Shown piece by piece: positions 8,828-16,265 of a stretch of 64,000 nucleotides of DNA. The stretch lies in NCBI RefSeq assembly GCF_004348895.1, contig NZ_RRZK01000024.1:79164-143163 (forward strand), in the 5' to 3' direction. The stretch's first letter is position 1; every line of letters starts with the position of its first letter. This DNA comes from Pseudomonas vancouverensis (GTDB lineage: Bacteria > Pseudomonadota > Gammaproteobacteria > Pseudomonadales > Pseudomonadaceae). The position numbers and the translations under genes were made by a program. The notes under the pieces were generated by a model that saw nothing but the letters and a program-made list of their open reading frames with translations, was not told where the DNA came from and searched no databases.

Positions 8828-10180
8828 ATGACGACTCGTACCCGTATCCTCACCGGCATCACCACCACCGGCACGCCGCACCTGGGCAACTACGCTGGCG
8901 CCATTCGCCCGGCAATCGTTGCCAGTCGTGACAGCAATGCCGATTCGTTCTACTTCCTGGCCGACTACCACGCTCTGATCAAGTGCGATGACCCGCTGCG
9001 CATCCAGCGCTCGCGTCTGGAAATCGCCGCGACCTGGCTGGCCGGTGGCCTGGACGTGGACCGCGTGACCTTCTATCGCCAGTCTGACATCCCGGAAATT
9101 CCCGAGCTGACCTGGCTGCTGACCTGTGTCGCGGCCAAGGGCCTGCTGAACCGGGCGCATGCCTACAAGGCGTCGGTGGACAAGAACGTCGAGACCGGCG
9201 AAGACCCGGATGCCGGCATCACCATGGGCCTGTACAGCTACCCGGTACTGATGGCGGCGGACATCCTGATGTTCAACGCGCACAAGGTGCCGGTGGGTCG
9301 CGATCAGATCCAGCACGTGGAAATGGCCCGCGACATCGGCCAGCGCTTCAACCACCTGTTCGGCCAGGGCAAGGAATTCTTCACCATGCCTGAAGCGCTG
9401 ATCGAGGAAAGCGTCGCCACGCTGCCGGGCCTCGACGGCCGCAAGATGTCCAAGAGCTACGACAACACCATCCCGTTGTTCAGCAGCGCCAAAGAGATGA
9501 AGGACGCGATCTCGCGGATCGTCACCGACTCCCGCGCCCCGGGTGAAGCCAAGGACCCGGACAATTCGCACCTGTTCACCCTGTTCCAGGCGTTCGCCAC
9601 CCCGGCACAGGCCGACGAGTTCCGCAGCGAGCTGTTGCAGGGCCTGGGTTGGGGCGAGGCGAAAAACCGTCTGTTCCAACTGCTGGACAGCGAGTTGGGT
9701 GAGTCCCGTGAACGCTACCACCAATTGATCGAGCGTCCGGCGGACCTGGAAGACATCCTCCAGCACGGTGCGAAAAAGGCCCGTGCCGTCGCCACGCCAT
9801 TCCTCACTGAACTGCGCGAAGCGGTTGGCCTGCGCTCTTTTGTCAGCCAGACACAAGTGGCAGCCACCACCAAGAAGAAGGCGGCAAAAGCTGCGCGATT
9901 CGTCAGCTTCCGTGAAGACGATAGCTTCCGCTTCCGCCTGCTCTCGGCCGAAGGCGAACAGCTGCTGTTGTCACGGCATTTTGCCGACGGCAAAACCGCC
10001 GGTCAGGTGACCAAGCAACTGCAAGCCGGCCAGCCGCTGGACGTGCGCAGTGACGCGTTGAGTTTCAGCGTCTGGCTGGAAGGCGAGTGTGTTGCCGACA
10101 GCCCGGCCTTCGTCGACAGCGCCGCGCGAGATGCTGCCATCGAGGCTTTGCAGATCGCCCTGACACCGGTTCAGGAATAA
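8828..10180 (+). CDS. trpS: Tryptophanyl-tRNA synthetase with C-terminal extension
   Basis: 450 residues from the ATG at 8828. Class I signature motifs are present: TPHLGNYAGA (HIGH equivalent) near residue 17 and GRKMSKSYDN (KMSKS). It charges tRNA-Trp with tryptophan. The catalytic part fits the usual 330-340 residue bacterial enzyme. About 110 extra residues follow a Lys/Ala-rich linker (TTKKKAAKAARF) and contain FRFRLLSAEGEQLLLSRHF and AAIEALQIAL, which resembles a DUF1508/YegP-like small fold. Long TrpS forms are known in pseudomonads, so this is not a frameshift. The role of the tail is unclear. Confidence 0.95.
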   Translation: MTTRTRILTGITTTGTPHLGNYAGAIRPAIVASRDSNADSFYFLADYHALIKCDDPLRIQRSRLEIAATWLAGGLDVDRVTFYRQSDIPEIPELTWLLTCVAAKGLLNRAHAYKASVDKNVETGEDPDAGITMGLYSYPVLMAADILMFNAHKVPVGRDQIQHVEMARDIGQRFNHLFGQGKEFFTMPEALIEESVATLPGLDGRKMSKSYDNTIPLFSSAKEMKDAISRIVTDSRAPGEAKDPDNSHLFTLFQAFATPAQADEFRSELLQGLGWGEAKNRLFQLLDSELGESRERYHQLIERPADLEDILQHGAKKARAVATPFLTELREAVGLRSFVSQTQVAATTKKKAAKAARFVSFREDDSFRFRLLSAEGEQLLLSRHFADGKTAGQVTKQLQAGQPLDVRSDALSFSVWLEGECVADSPAFVDSAARDAAIEALQIALTPVQE

Positions 10181-10220
10181 ACAACGGGTCGGTCCGACCA
10201 AGGGCCGATTGCCATTCCCC

Positions 10221-10251
10221 CGGGCCATCGCTACAGTGACGGCCCGTTTTT
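10221..10251 (+). terminator. Terminator after trpS
   Basis: CGGGCC and GGCCCG pair across a 14-nt loop and are followed by five T. It lies 41 bp past the trpS stop and just before zapE, so some read-through into zapE is possible. Confidence 0.7.
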
Positions 10252-10270
10252 GTTGCCTTGCTAACGAATT

Positions 10271-11365
10271 ATGACGCCCCTAGAACGATATCAAGCTGAT
10301 CTGAAACGCCCGGAGTTCTTCCACGACGCCGCGCAGGAAACTGCCGTGCGTCATTTGCAGCGCCTGTACGACGATTTGATCGCGGCCGAGCAAAACAAGC
10401 CGGGCCTGCTGGGCAAGCTGTTTGGCAAGAAGGATCAGGCACCGGTCAAGGGCTTGTACTTCTGGGGCGGCGTTGGTCGCGGCAAGACTTATCTGGTCGA
10501 CACCTTCTTCGAAGCGTTGCCGTTCAAGGAAAAGTCCCGTACTCACTTCCACCGCTTCATGAAGCGCGTGCACGAAGAGATGAAGACCCTCGGCGGCGAG
10601 AAAAACCCGCTGACCATCATCGCCAAACGCTTCGCCACTGAAGCGCGGGTGATCTGCTTCGACGAATTCTTCGTTTCCGACATCACTGACGCCATGATCC
10701 TTGGCACGCTGATGGAAGAACTGTTCAAAAACGGCGTGACCCTGGTGGCCACCTCGAACATCGTGCCCGACGGCCTGTACAAGGACGGCCTGCAACGCGC
10801 GCGTTTCCTGCCGGCCATCGCGCTGATCAAGCAGAACACCGAGATCGTCAACGTCGACAGCGGCGTCGACTATCGCCTGCGTCACCTTGAGCAAGCCGAA
10901 CTGTTCCATTTCCCGCTCGACGAAGCGTCCCACGAAAGTCTGCGCAAGAGCTTCCGTGCGTTGACCCCGGAATGCACCGCGGCGGTCGAGAACGACGTGC
11001 TGATGATCGAGAATCGTGAAATCCGTGCACTGCGCACCTGCGACGACGTGGCCTGGTTCGACTTCCGCGAACTGTGCGACGGCCCACGTAGCCAGAACGA
11101 TTACATCGAACTGGGTAAGATCTTCCACGCCGTGTTGCTCAGCGGTGTCGAGCAAATGAGCGTCACCACCGACGACATCGCCCGACGCTTCATCAACATG
11201 GTCGACGAGTTCTACGACCGTAACGTGAAGCTGATCATTTCTGCCGAAGTGGAACTCAAGGACCTGTACACCGGCGGCCGCTTGAACTTCGAGTTCCAGC
11301 GCACCCTGAGCCGCTTGCTGGAGATGCAGTCCCACGAATTCCTGTCCCGGGCGCACAAGCCTTAA
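10271..11365 (+). CDS. zapE: Cell division ATPase ZapE (AFG1 family)
   Basis: 364 residues, full length for the family. Walker A is YFWGGVGRGKTYLVD (about residue 60-75) and Walker B is VICFDEFFVSD; sensor-type VATSNIVPDGLYKDGLQRARFLP follows in the family pattern. ZapE is a cytoplasmic P-loop ATPase that joins the Z-ring late in division and destabilises FtsZ polymers in E. coli. The ATG at 10271 lies just after the trpS terminator; a perfect palindromic terminator follows the gene. Confidence 0.94.
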   Translation: MTPLERYQADLKRPEFFHDAAQETAVRHLQRLYDDLIAAEQNKPGLLGKLFGKKDQAPVKGLYFWGGVGRGKTYLVDTFFEALPFKEKSRTHFHRFMKRVHEEMKTLGGEKNPLTIIAKRFATEARVICFDEFFVSDITDAMILGTLMEELFKNGVTLVATSNIVPDGLYKDGLQRARFLPAIALIKQNTEIVNVDSGVDYRLRHLEQAELFHFPLDEASHESLRKSFRALTPECTAAVENDVLMIENREIRALRTCDDVAWFDFRELCDGPRSQNDYIELGKIFHAVLLSGVEQMSVTTDDIARRFINMVDEFYDRNVKLIISAEVELKDLYTGGRLNFEFQRTLSRLLEMQSHEFLSRAHKP

Positions 11366-11382
11366 GACGGATCGAAAAAAAC

Positions 11383-11408
11383 AAGGCCTGCAATTGCAGG
11401 CCTTTTTT
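11383..11408. terminator. Bidirectional terminator between zapE and the duplicated membrane protein
   Basis: A 22-nt perfect palindrome built on AAGGCCTGCAA and its complement has an A-run before it and TTTTTTG after it. It lies between convergent genes and can stop both. Confidence 0.92.
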
Positions 11409-11467
11409 GTGGGTAGGTAAAACGGCTGCACCGGTTTTGTGACCGGTTTACAGCCGAGGAAGGGGAC

Positions 11468-12667
11468 TCAAGTCGCAATCAGCAAACCGATCAGCGGGAT
11501 GATCAACAGTGTGCTTGCGGCCATGGACAGGACATTGCCGATGTAGGCATGCATATCGGTCGGCAATCTTGCGGAAATCGCGCAGGCCAATGGCGGCGCA
11601 ACCAATGCTCCCAGCCATGCACTCGAGACGATGACCTGCCAACTGCCTCCGTAGCTCAGCACCGCCGCCGGTACCACTGAGACCAGCGGGACATAGGTGG
11701 GGTACCAGCCACGAAGCTTCCATTGGTGACGCCAGACCAATACGCCAATGAGCGACGTCAACGCTTGTCCTGCGATCAGTTGTGGCAACAGGCCTGAGCC
11801 GTAAGCCGGGCTGAGCGGATTCAAGGTGTAAGCCAGCAATACGCCCAACAACAAGCCGAGGCTGGCCAGTTCATTGCCACAAAACGGCGCTTCCGAAAAG
11901 TCGGCGAGGACCCGGCGCAAGGTCCAGACGACGCCAAAGTCAGGCGTTTTGCTGGTGTTGGGCGAAGCAATGGAGACCGTCGGCCTGGAGGGCGGGGCGG
12001 TTTTCACCAGACCCGGCCAGTATCTGCAAAGCAGGAATGCCGCGACGCTGGCAATCGCCATGCCCAGGACATTGCCAATGACCACCGGCAAGGCCAGCGG
12101 GTTGCACAGGTAGTTGACGATCAGCAGGCACATCGGTGTAACCAGTAAGGCGCCGAGGATTGCCCCGTTGATCGCAACCTTCCAGCCACCACCAAACATC
12201 AACACCATCGCTGCCGGTAGTGACACAAACGCGGCGAATGTCGGCTGCCAGCTATTGCTCGTCACCGTCCAGCCCCAAAGCAGGTTGCTCAGCAACAACC
12301 CGAGCAGCGAACTGGTGACGATCCATGGCCATAATCCGGTGCCATAGGAAATGGCAAAACCTTGCCAGCGTTTCCCGCATCGATTGGCCCAGTAGGCCAG
12401 GTAGGCCCCTGCGAGCAGCCCGATCGAAGCGAACTCATGCTTGTAGAAGGCCACTTCGCTGATGTCACCCAGTACCCAGCGCAACCAGGCGCTCGGTTCC
12501 GGGAGGCTTGAAAGCAGATCGTTGTAACTGGGCCAGTGGGCTGACCACGTATCGCGGTAGGTGAGTGAGAGCCAGGCAACCAACAGTGTGCCGGCGAACA
12601 TCAGCAGGATGATCGCCCGGTCCACCGGGTTTTGATTCGAGCGGTGCTTTTCGATTGAGGTCTGCAT
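11468..12667 (-). CDS. Unrecognised polytopic membrane protein with two homologous halves
   Basis: 399 residues, strongly hydrophobic with roughly eight to ten membrane segments; I do not recognise the family. The protein is an internal duplication. Residues 68-93 (DISEVAF, HEFASIGLLAGAYLAYW) match 256-281 (DFSEAPF, NELASLGLLLGVLLAYT). Residues 140-183 (WQPTF, VSLPAA, FGGGW, LGALL) match 321-364 (WYPTY, VSVVPAA, YGGSW, LGALV). IGNVLGM at 197-203 matches IGNVLSM at 376-382. A Pro/Ser-rich linker (about 224-244) joins the halves. Two-fold pseudo-symmetry of this type is common in transporters. It starts 15 bp after the nitrilase-family gene, so the pair is probably one operon; uptake or export of that enzyme's substrate is a guess. 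Confidence 0.75.
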   Translation of the reverse strand: MQTSIEKHRSNQNPVDRAIILLMFAGTLLVAWLSLTYRDTWSAHWPSYNDLLSSLPEPSAWLRWVLGDISEVAFYKHEFASIGLLAGAYLAYWANRCGKRWQGFAISYGTGLWPWIVTSSLLGLLLSNLLWGWTVTSNSWQPTFAAFVSLPAAMVLMFGGGWKVAINGAILGALLVTPMCLLIVNYLCNPLALPVVIGNVLGMAIASVAAFLLCRYWPGLVKTAPPSRPTVSIASPNTSKTPDFGVVWTLRRVLADFSEAPFCGNELASLGLLLGVLLAYTLNPLSPAYGSGLLPQLIAGQALTSLIGVLVWRHQWKLRGWYPTYVPLVSVVPAAVLSYGGSWQVIVSSAWLGALVAPPLACAISARLPTDMHAYIGNVLSMAASTLLIIPLIGLLIAT

Positions 12668-12682
12668 CGGTCAACCCCCTTA

Positions 12683-13570
12683 TCAGCGTGGCAGACAAGG
12701 GTGGCGGGTATAACCGAGCATTGGATCGTACAAGTCGCCGCGACGATCCCGCTGCAGATCGTTCAGGCTGTTCCAGATAGGTGCACTGCGAGCGCTGGTC
12801 AGGTCGATGTCGGCAAACAGGATTTCCTGTTGATCCGCTGAAGCGACTGCACCGATGGGCCAACCATTGGTGCCGGCGATCAAAGAACAACCCAGGTAAC
12901 GAGCGTCGCGCTCCTCGCCGATGCGGCTGGCTGCTGCGATAAACACATTGTTGACGTGAGCGGCGGTCATCGTCAGGTAGGACGCCATGCACTTGCCAGC
13001 CTCATCGAACAGGGGCGGAGGCGTCCACACCCAGTTGTTCAGGCTGCAAATGATGTCGGCGCCCTGCTGGCTGAGGATTCGCGGCACTTCCGGAAACCAG
13101 ATGTCCCAGCAGATCAGCAAACCGATGCGGCCGATCGGCGTATCGAACACCGGAAAGCCCAGGTCGCCCGCAGTGAACCAGAGCTTCTCCAGGTTCCACA
13201 AATGCGCTTTGCGATACTTGCCGATAAAACCATCAGGGCCTATCAGAACGGCAGTATTGAACAGCTGCATGCCGTCGCGTTCCGCGAGGCCTGCGACCAA
13301 GTAAACGTTGTGTGTGGTGGCGAAATCTACCCAGGTTTGCGTGCTTGGCCCATTCGGGACCGGTTCCGAATGTTCGAATGCATCCTGTCGATTGCTGAAG
13401 AAGTATCCGGTGTTGGAAAGCTCCGGCAGGACGATGAGGTTCGCGCCGCCGTATACCGCTTCCAGTGCTAGCTCAAGGCCACGGTGCAGATTTCCCTTAC
13501 GGTTATCCAGGCCGACTTGTGGATCGAATTGCACGACTGCTACACGAACAGGGCTGACTGGCTCGCTCAT
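12683..13570 (-). CDS. Carbon-nitrogen hydrolase (nitrilase superfamily amidase)
   Basis: 295 residues. The catalytic triad is visible: Glu50 in LIVLPELSNTGY, Lys121 in GKYRKAHLWNLEK and Cys154 in LLICWDIWFPE. The layout resembles the amidase and N-carbamoyl-amine hydrolase branches more than true nitrilases. The product should be cytoplasmic. It is the first gene of a two-gene minus-strand unit with the duplicated membrane protein 15 bp downstream, which suggests a dedicated transport and hydrolysis pair for a small amide or carbamoyl compound. The substrate cannot be read from the sequence. Confidence 0.88.
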   Translation of the reverse strand: MSEPVSPVRVAVVQFDPQVGLDNRKGNLHRGLELALEAVYGGANLIVLPELSNTGYFFSNRQDAFEHSEPVPNGPSTQTWVDFATTHNVYLVAGLAERDGMQLFNTAVLIGPDGFIGKYRKAHLWNLEKLWFTAGDLGFPVFDTPIGRIGLLICWDIWFPEVPRILSQQGADIICSLNNWVWTPPPLFDEAGKCMASYLTMTAAHVNNVFIAAASRIGEERDARYLGCSLIAGTNGWPIGAVASADQQEILFADIDLTSARSAPIWNSLNDLQRDRRGDLYDPMLGYTRHPCLPR

Positions 13571-13883
13571 TGGGTGACCTCTTTTTATAGTTATTCACGC
13601 TGATTAATGGCGTGCCTATAAAGGGGGGAAATCGTAAATGAGCGGAAGTCAGACACTTCCGGTAATGCTGTAGCCTCAATCCCAAGCTGGATGATGGCGA
13701 GTTCGATTCAGCGTCTTAAGCTTGCGGTGTAACTGAGCGGGTCGACTTTGGCTCGAATCTGCACCGCAAGCCCCGTGGGAGCGAGCTTGCTCGCGATGGC
13801 GGAGTGTCAGCAAAGTGAATCTTGGCTGACACTCCGCCATCGCTGGCAGGCCCACTCCCTCAATGGATTCGTGTTATCCCGTT
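13571..13883. other. Intergenic spacer with promoter region and REPIN
   Basis: About 310 bp without a gene. The part nearest the nitrilase gene (13571-13680) should hold its promoter on the minus strand; no clear -35/-10 pair could be assigned. The right half is occupied by the REPIN at 13774-13857. No small ORF with a ribosome site was found. Confidence 0.6.
13774..13857. repeat. REPIN: two inverted REP units with a 19-bp perfect stem
   Basis: A GTGGGAGCGAGCTTGCTCGC unit leads into a left arm at 13793-13811, a 13-nt loop, and a perfectly complementary right arm at 13825-13843, followed by a degraded inverted REP (CTGGCAGGCCCACTCCC). This is the inverted-pair form of REP seen in P. fluorescens-group genomes and mobilised by RAYT transposases. 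It sits at the 3' end of the AraC-type gene and could also act as a transcript-end hairpin. Confidence 0.85.
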
Positions 13884-14879
13884 CTAAGCCGCTTGCTGAA
13901 ACTGCTGCCGATACTGGTTCGGTGACAGCTCCGTGTGCTGGCGGAACAGGCGTGCAAAGAAACTCGCGTCGTCGTAACCGACTTCGTAGCTGATGGTCTT
14001 GATGCTCTTGCGGCTGCCGGACAGCAGGCCCTTGGCGGTTTCGATGCGCAGGCGTTGCAGGTAGTGCAGGGGTTTGTCGCCGGTGGCGGTCTGGAAGCGG
14101 CGCATGAAATTGCGGATGCTCATGCCATGCTCGCGGGCGACGTCTTCGAAGCGGAATTTGTCGGCGAAGTGCTCTTCGAGCCAATGCTGGATCTGCAGGA
14201 TGATCACGTCCTGGTGCAGCTTCTGCCCGCCGAAGCCGATGCGTCCCGGCGAATAGCTGCGTTGCACTTCGTAGAGGATGTCCCGTGCGACGGCCTGGGA
14301 CACGTTGGCGCCGCAGAACCGTTCGATCAAGTACACGTACAGGTCACAGGCCGACGTGGTGCCGCCGGCGCAGTACAGGTTGTCGGCGTCGGTCAGGTGC
14401 TTGTCCTGATTAAGCTGGACTTGCGGGTAGCGTTCGGCAAAGGCGTTGAAGAAGCGCCAGTAGGTGGTGGCTTCCTTACCGTTGAGCAGTCCGGCCTCGG
14501 CCAGCCAGAAGACCCCGGTGGCTTCACCACACAAGACGGCGCCGCGTGCGTGTTGCTGACGCAGCCAGGGCAGGACCTGTGGATAACGTTTGCTGAGTGC
14601 GTCGAAGTCATCCCAGAACGCGGGAATGACGATGACGTCGGCGTTTTCCAGTGCACCGTCCACCGGCATCATTACGTCGCTGAAGCTGTTCACCGGTTTG
14701 CCATCAGGACTGACCAGGCGGGTTTCGAAGGCCGGTGTCAGGCCCAGGCCCAGTTGTTTGCCGTAGCGCAGGCTGGCGAGGTGGAAGAAATCCTTGGCTT
14801 GCATGAGGGTGGAGGCGAAAACCCGGTCGAAGGCCAGGATGCTGACGCGCCGCAGGGGCGTGGAGGCTTGGTTAGACAT
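13884..14879 (-). CDS. GlxA-family AraC-type transcriptional regulator
   Basis: 331 residues. The N-terminal two thirds is a DJ-1/PfpI-like ligand-sensing domain (ADVIVIPAFWDD, VLCGEATGVFWLAEAGLL), followed by an AraC/XylS double HTH (FEDVAREHGMSIRNFMRRF, then ISYEVGYDDASFFARLFR). Relatives such as CdhR, GbdR and ArgR control catabolism of nitrogen compounds in Pseudomonas. It is divergent from the acyl-CoA dehydrogenase gene (146-bp shared upstream region), so that gene is the natural candidate target; this is inference. The inducer is unknown. Confidence 0.88.
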   Translation of the reverse strand: MSNQASTPLRRVSILAFDRVFASTLMQAKDFFHLASLRYGKQLGLGLTPAFETRLVSPDGKPVNSFSDVMMPVDGALENADVIVIPAFWDDFDALSKRYPQVLPWLRQQHARGAVLCGEATGVFWLAEAGLLNGKEATTYWRFFNAFAERYPQVQLNQDKHLTDADNLYCAGGTTSACDLYVYLIERFCGANVSQAVARDILYEVQRSYSPGRIGFGGQKLHQDVIILQIQHWLEEHFADKFRFEDVAREHGMSIRNFMRRFQTATGDKPLHYLQRLRIETAKGLLSGSRKSIKTISYEVGYDDASFFARLFRQHTELSPNQYRQQFQQAA

Positions 14880-15025
14880 AATTCAACTTTATTTTTATAG
14901 GGGGAAGTGGTCACCAGACGGCTGGATCGTCTTATTTTTTGTCGGATGTGTCCAGTGTCCCGTATCGGAAGCGAGGCATAGGCTCTGAAGGTCAACTCCT
15001 TCTAAAAACAAAGAAAAGGTGCCGC

Positions 15026-16162
15026 ATGATCCCTAGAACCCTGTTCAGTTCCGAGCACGAACTCTTCCGCGACAGCGTGCGAACCTTCCTCGAAAAAGAG
15101 GCCGTGCCGTTTCACGCGCAATGGGAGAAACAGGGATACATCGACCGTAAGCTCTGGAACAAGGCGGGGGAGGCCGGGATGCTTTGCTCGCACCTGCCGG
15201 AGGAGTACGGCGGGCTGGGGGCGGACTTTCTCTACAGCGCGGTGGTGATCGAAGAAGTAGGGCGGCTGGGGTTGACCGGCATTGGTTTTTCCCTGCATTC
15301 GGACATTGTTGCGCCCTATATCCTGCATTACGGCAGTGAAGCCTTGAAGCACAAATACCTGCCGAAACTGGTGTCGGGCGAGATGGTTTCGGCGATCGCC
15401 ATGACCGAGCCTGGCGCCGGCTCCGACCTGCAAGGGGTGAAGACCACGGCAGTGCTCGATGGCGACGAATACGTAATCAACGGCTCGAAAACCTTCATTA
15501 CCAATGGCTATCTGGCGGATCTGGTGATTGTCGTCGCCAAGACCGACCCCAAGGCTGGCGCGAAGGGCACCAGCCTGTTTCTGGTGGAGGCCGGCACGCC
15601 CGGTTTCGACAAAGGCAAGCGCCTGGAAAAAGTCGGCATGAAGGCCCAGGACACTTCGGAGCTGTTCTTCCAGGACGTGCGCGTACCCAAGGAAAACCTG
15701 TTGGGCCAAGCCGGGATGGGCTTTGCCTACCTGATGCAGGAGCTGCCGCAAGAGCGCCTTACCGTGGCCATCGGTGGCCTGGCATCAGCCGAGGCCGGCT
15801 TGCAGTGGACGCTGGATTACACCCGCGATCGCAAGGCGTTCGGCAAATCGATCGCGGACTTTCAGAACACCCGATTCAAGCTCGCGGAGATGGCGACGGA
15901 AATCCAGATCGGCCGGGTCTTTGTCGACCGCTGCCTTGAGCTGCACCTGCAAGGCAAACTCGACGTGCCGACGGCGGCGATGGCCAAGTACTGGGGCACC
16001 GACCTGCAATGCAAGGTACTCGACGAGTGCGTGCAGTTGCATGGCGGTTACGGTTTCATGTGGGAGTACCCGATTGCACGGGCGTGGGCGGATGCGCGGG
16101 TGCAGCGGATCTATGCCGGGACCAATGAAATCATGAAGGAGATTATTGCGCGCTCGCTGTGA
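15026..16162 (+). CDS. Acyl-CoA dehydrogenase (LCAD/isovaleryl-like)
   Basis: 378 residues from the ATG at 15026, picked because AAAAGGTG lies just upstream; the frame extends back to 14939 without family support. FAD-dependent dehydrogenase that makes enoyl-CoA. Typical motifs are AMTEPGAGSDLQG, the RKAFGKSI flavin-contact region and LHGGYGFMWEYPIARAWADARVQRIYAGTNEIMKE near the end, split here by residue context only. The position that carries the catalytic Glu in medium-chain enzymes (Y-E-G-T) is Ala here (YAGT). In LCAD and isovaleryl types the base lies earlier, in a segment like ELPQERL, which is present. The chain length used is unknown. Confidence 0.9.
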   Translation: MIPRTLFSSEHELFRDSVRTFLEKEAVPFHAQWEKQGYIDRKLWNKAGEAGMLCSHLPEEYGGLGADFLYSAVVIEEVGRLGLTGIGFSLHSDIVAPYILHYGSEALKHKYLPKLVSGEMVSAIAMTEPGAGSDLQGVKTTAVLDGDEYVINGSKTFITNGYLADLVIVVAKTDPKAGAKGTSLFLVEAGTPGFDKGKRLEKVGMKAQDTSELFFQDVRVPKENLLGQAGMGFAYLMQELPQERLTVAIGGLASAEAGLQWTLDYTRDRKAFGKSIADFQNTRFKLAEMATEIQIGRVFVDRCLELHLQGKLDVPTAAMAKYWGTDLQCKVLDECVQLHGGYGFMWEYPIARAWADARVQRIYAGTNEIMKEIIARSL

Positions 16163-16183
16163 TTTGCACTGACGGTCAGACCG

Positions 16184-16253
16184 TTATCGCCAGCAGGCTG
16201 GCTCCCACAGATAAGGCGTAAACCGTGTGGGAGCGAGCTTGCTCGCGATGAGG
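16184..16253. repeat. Inverted pair of REP elements between acyl-CoA dehydrogenase and aldo/keto reductase
   Basis: ATCGCCAGCAGGCTGGCTCCCACAG-type unit (16187-16210) and an inverted GTGTGGGAGCGAGCTTGCTC unit (16225 onward) face each other across a short spacer. It lies between two convergent genes, where REP pairs often act as mRNA 3' ends. Confidence 0.85.
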
Positions 16254-16265
16254 CTCATGAATCAA

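Noticed and set aside
8828..10180. TrpS extension considered as a gene fusion by frameshift or misassembly
   Set aside because: The frame is continuous with normal codon use, and long TrpS forms are known in pseudomonads.
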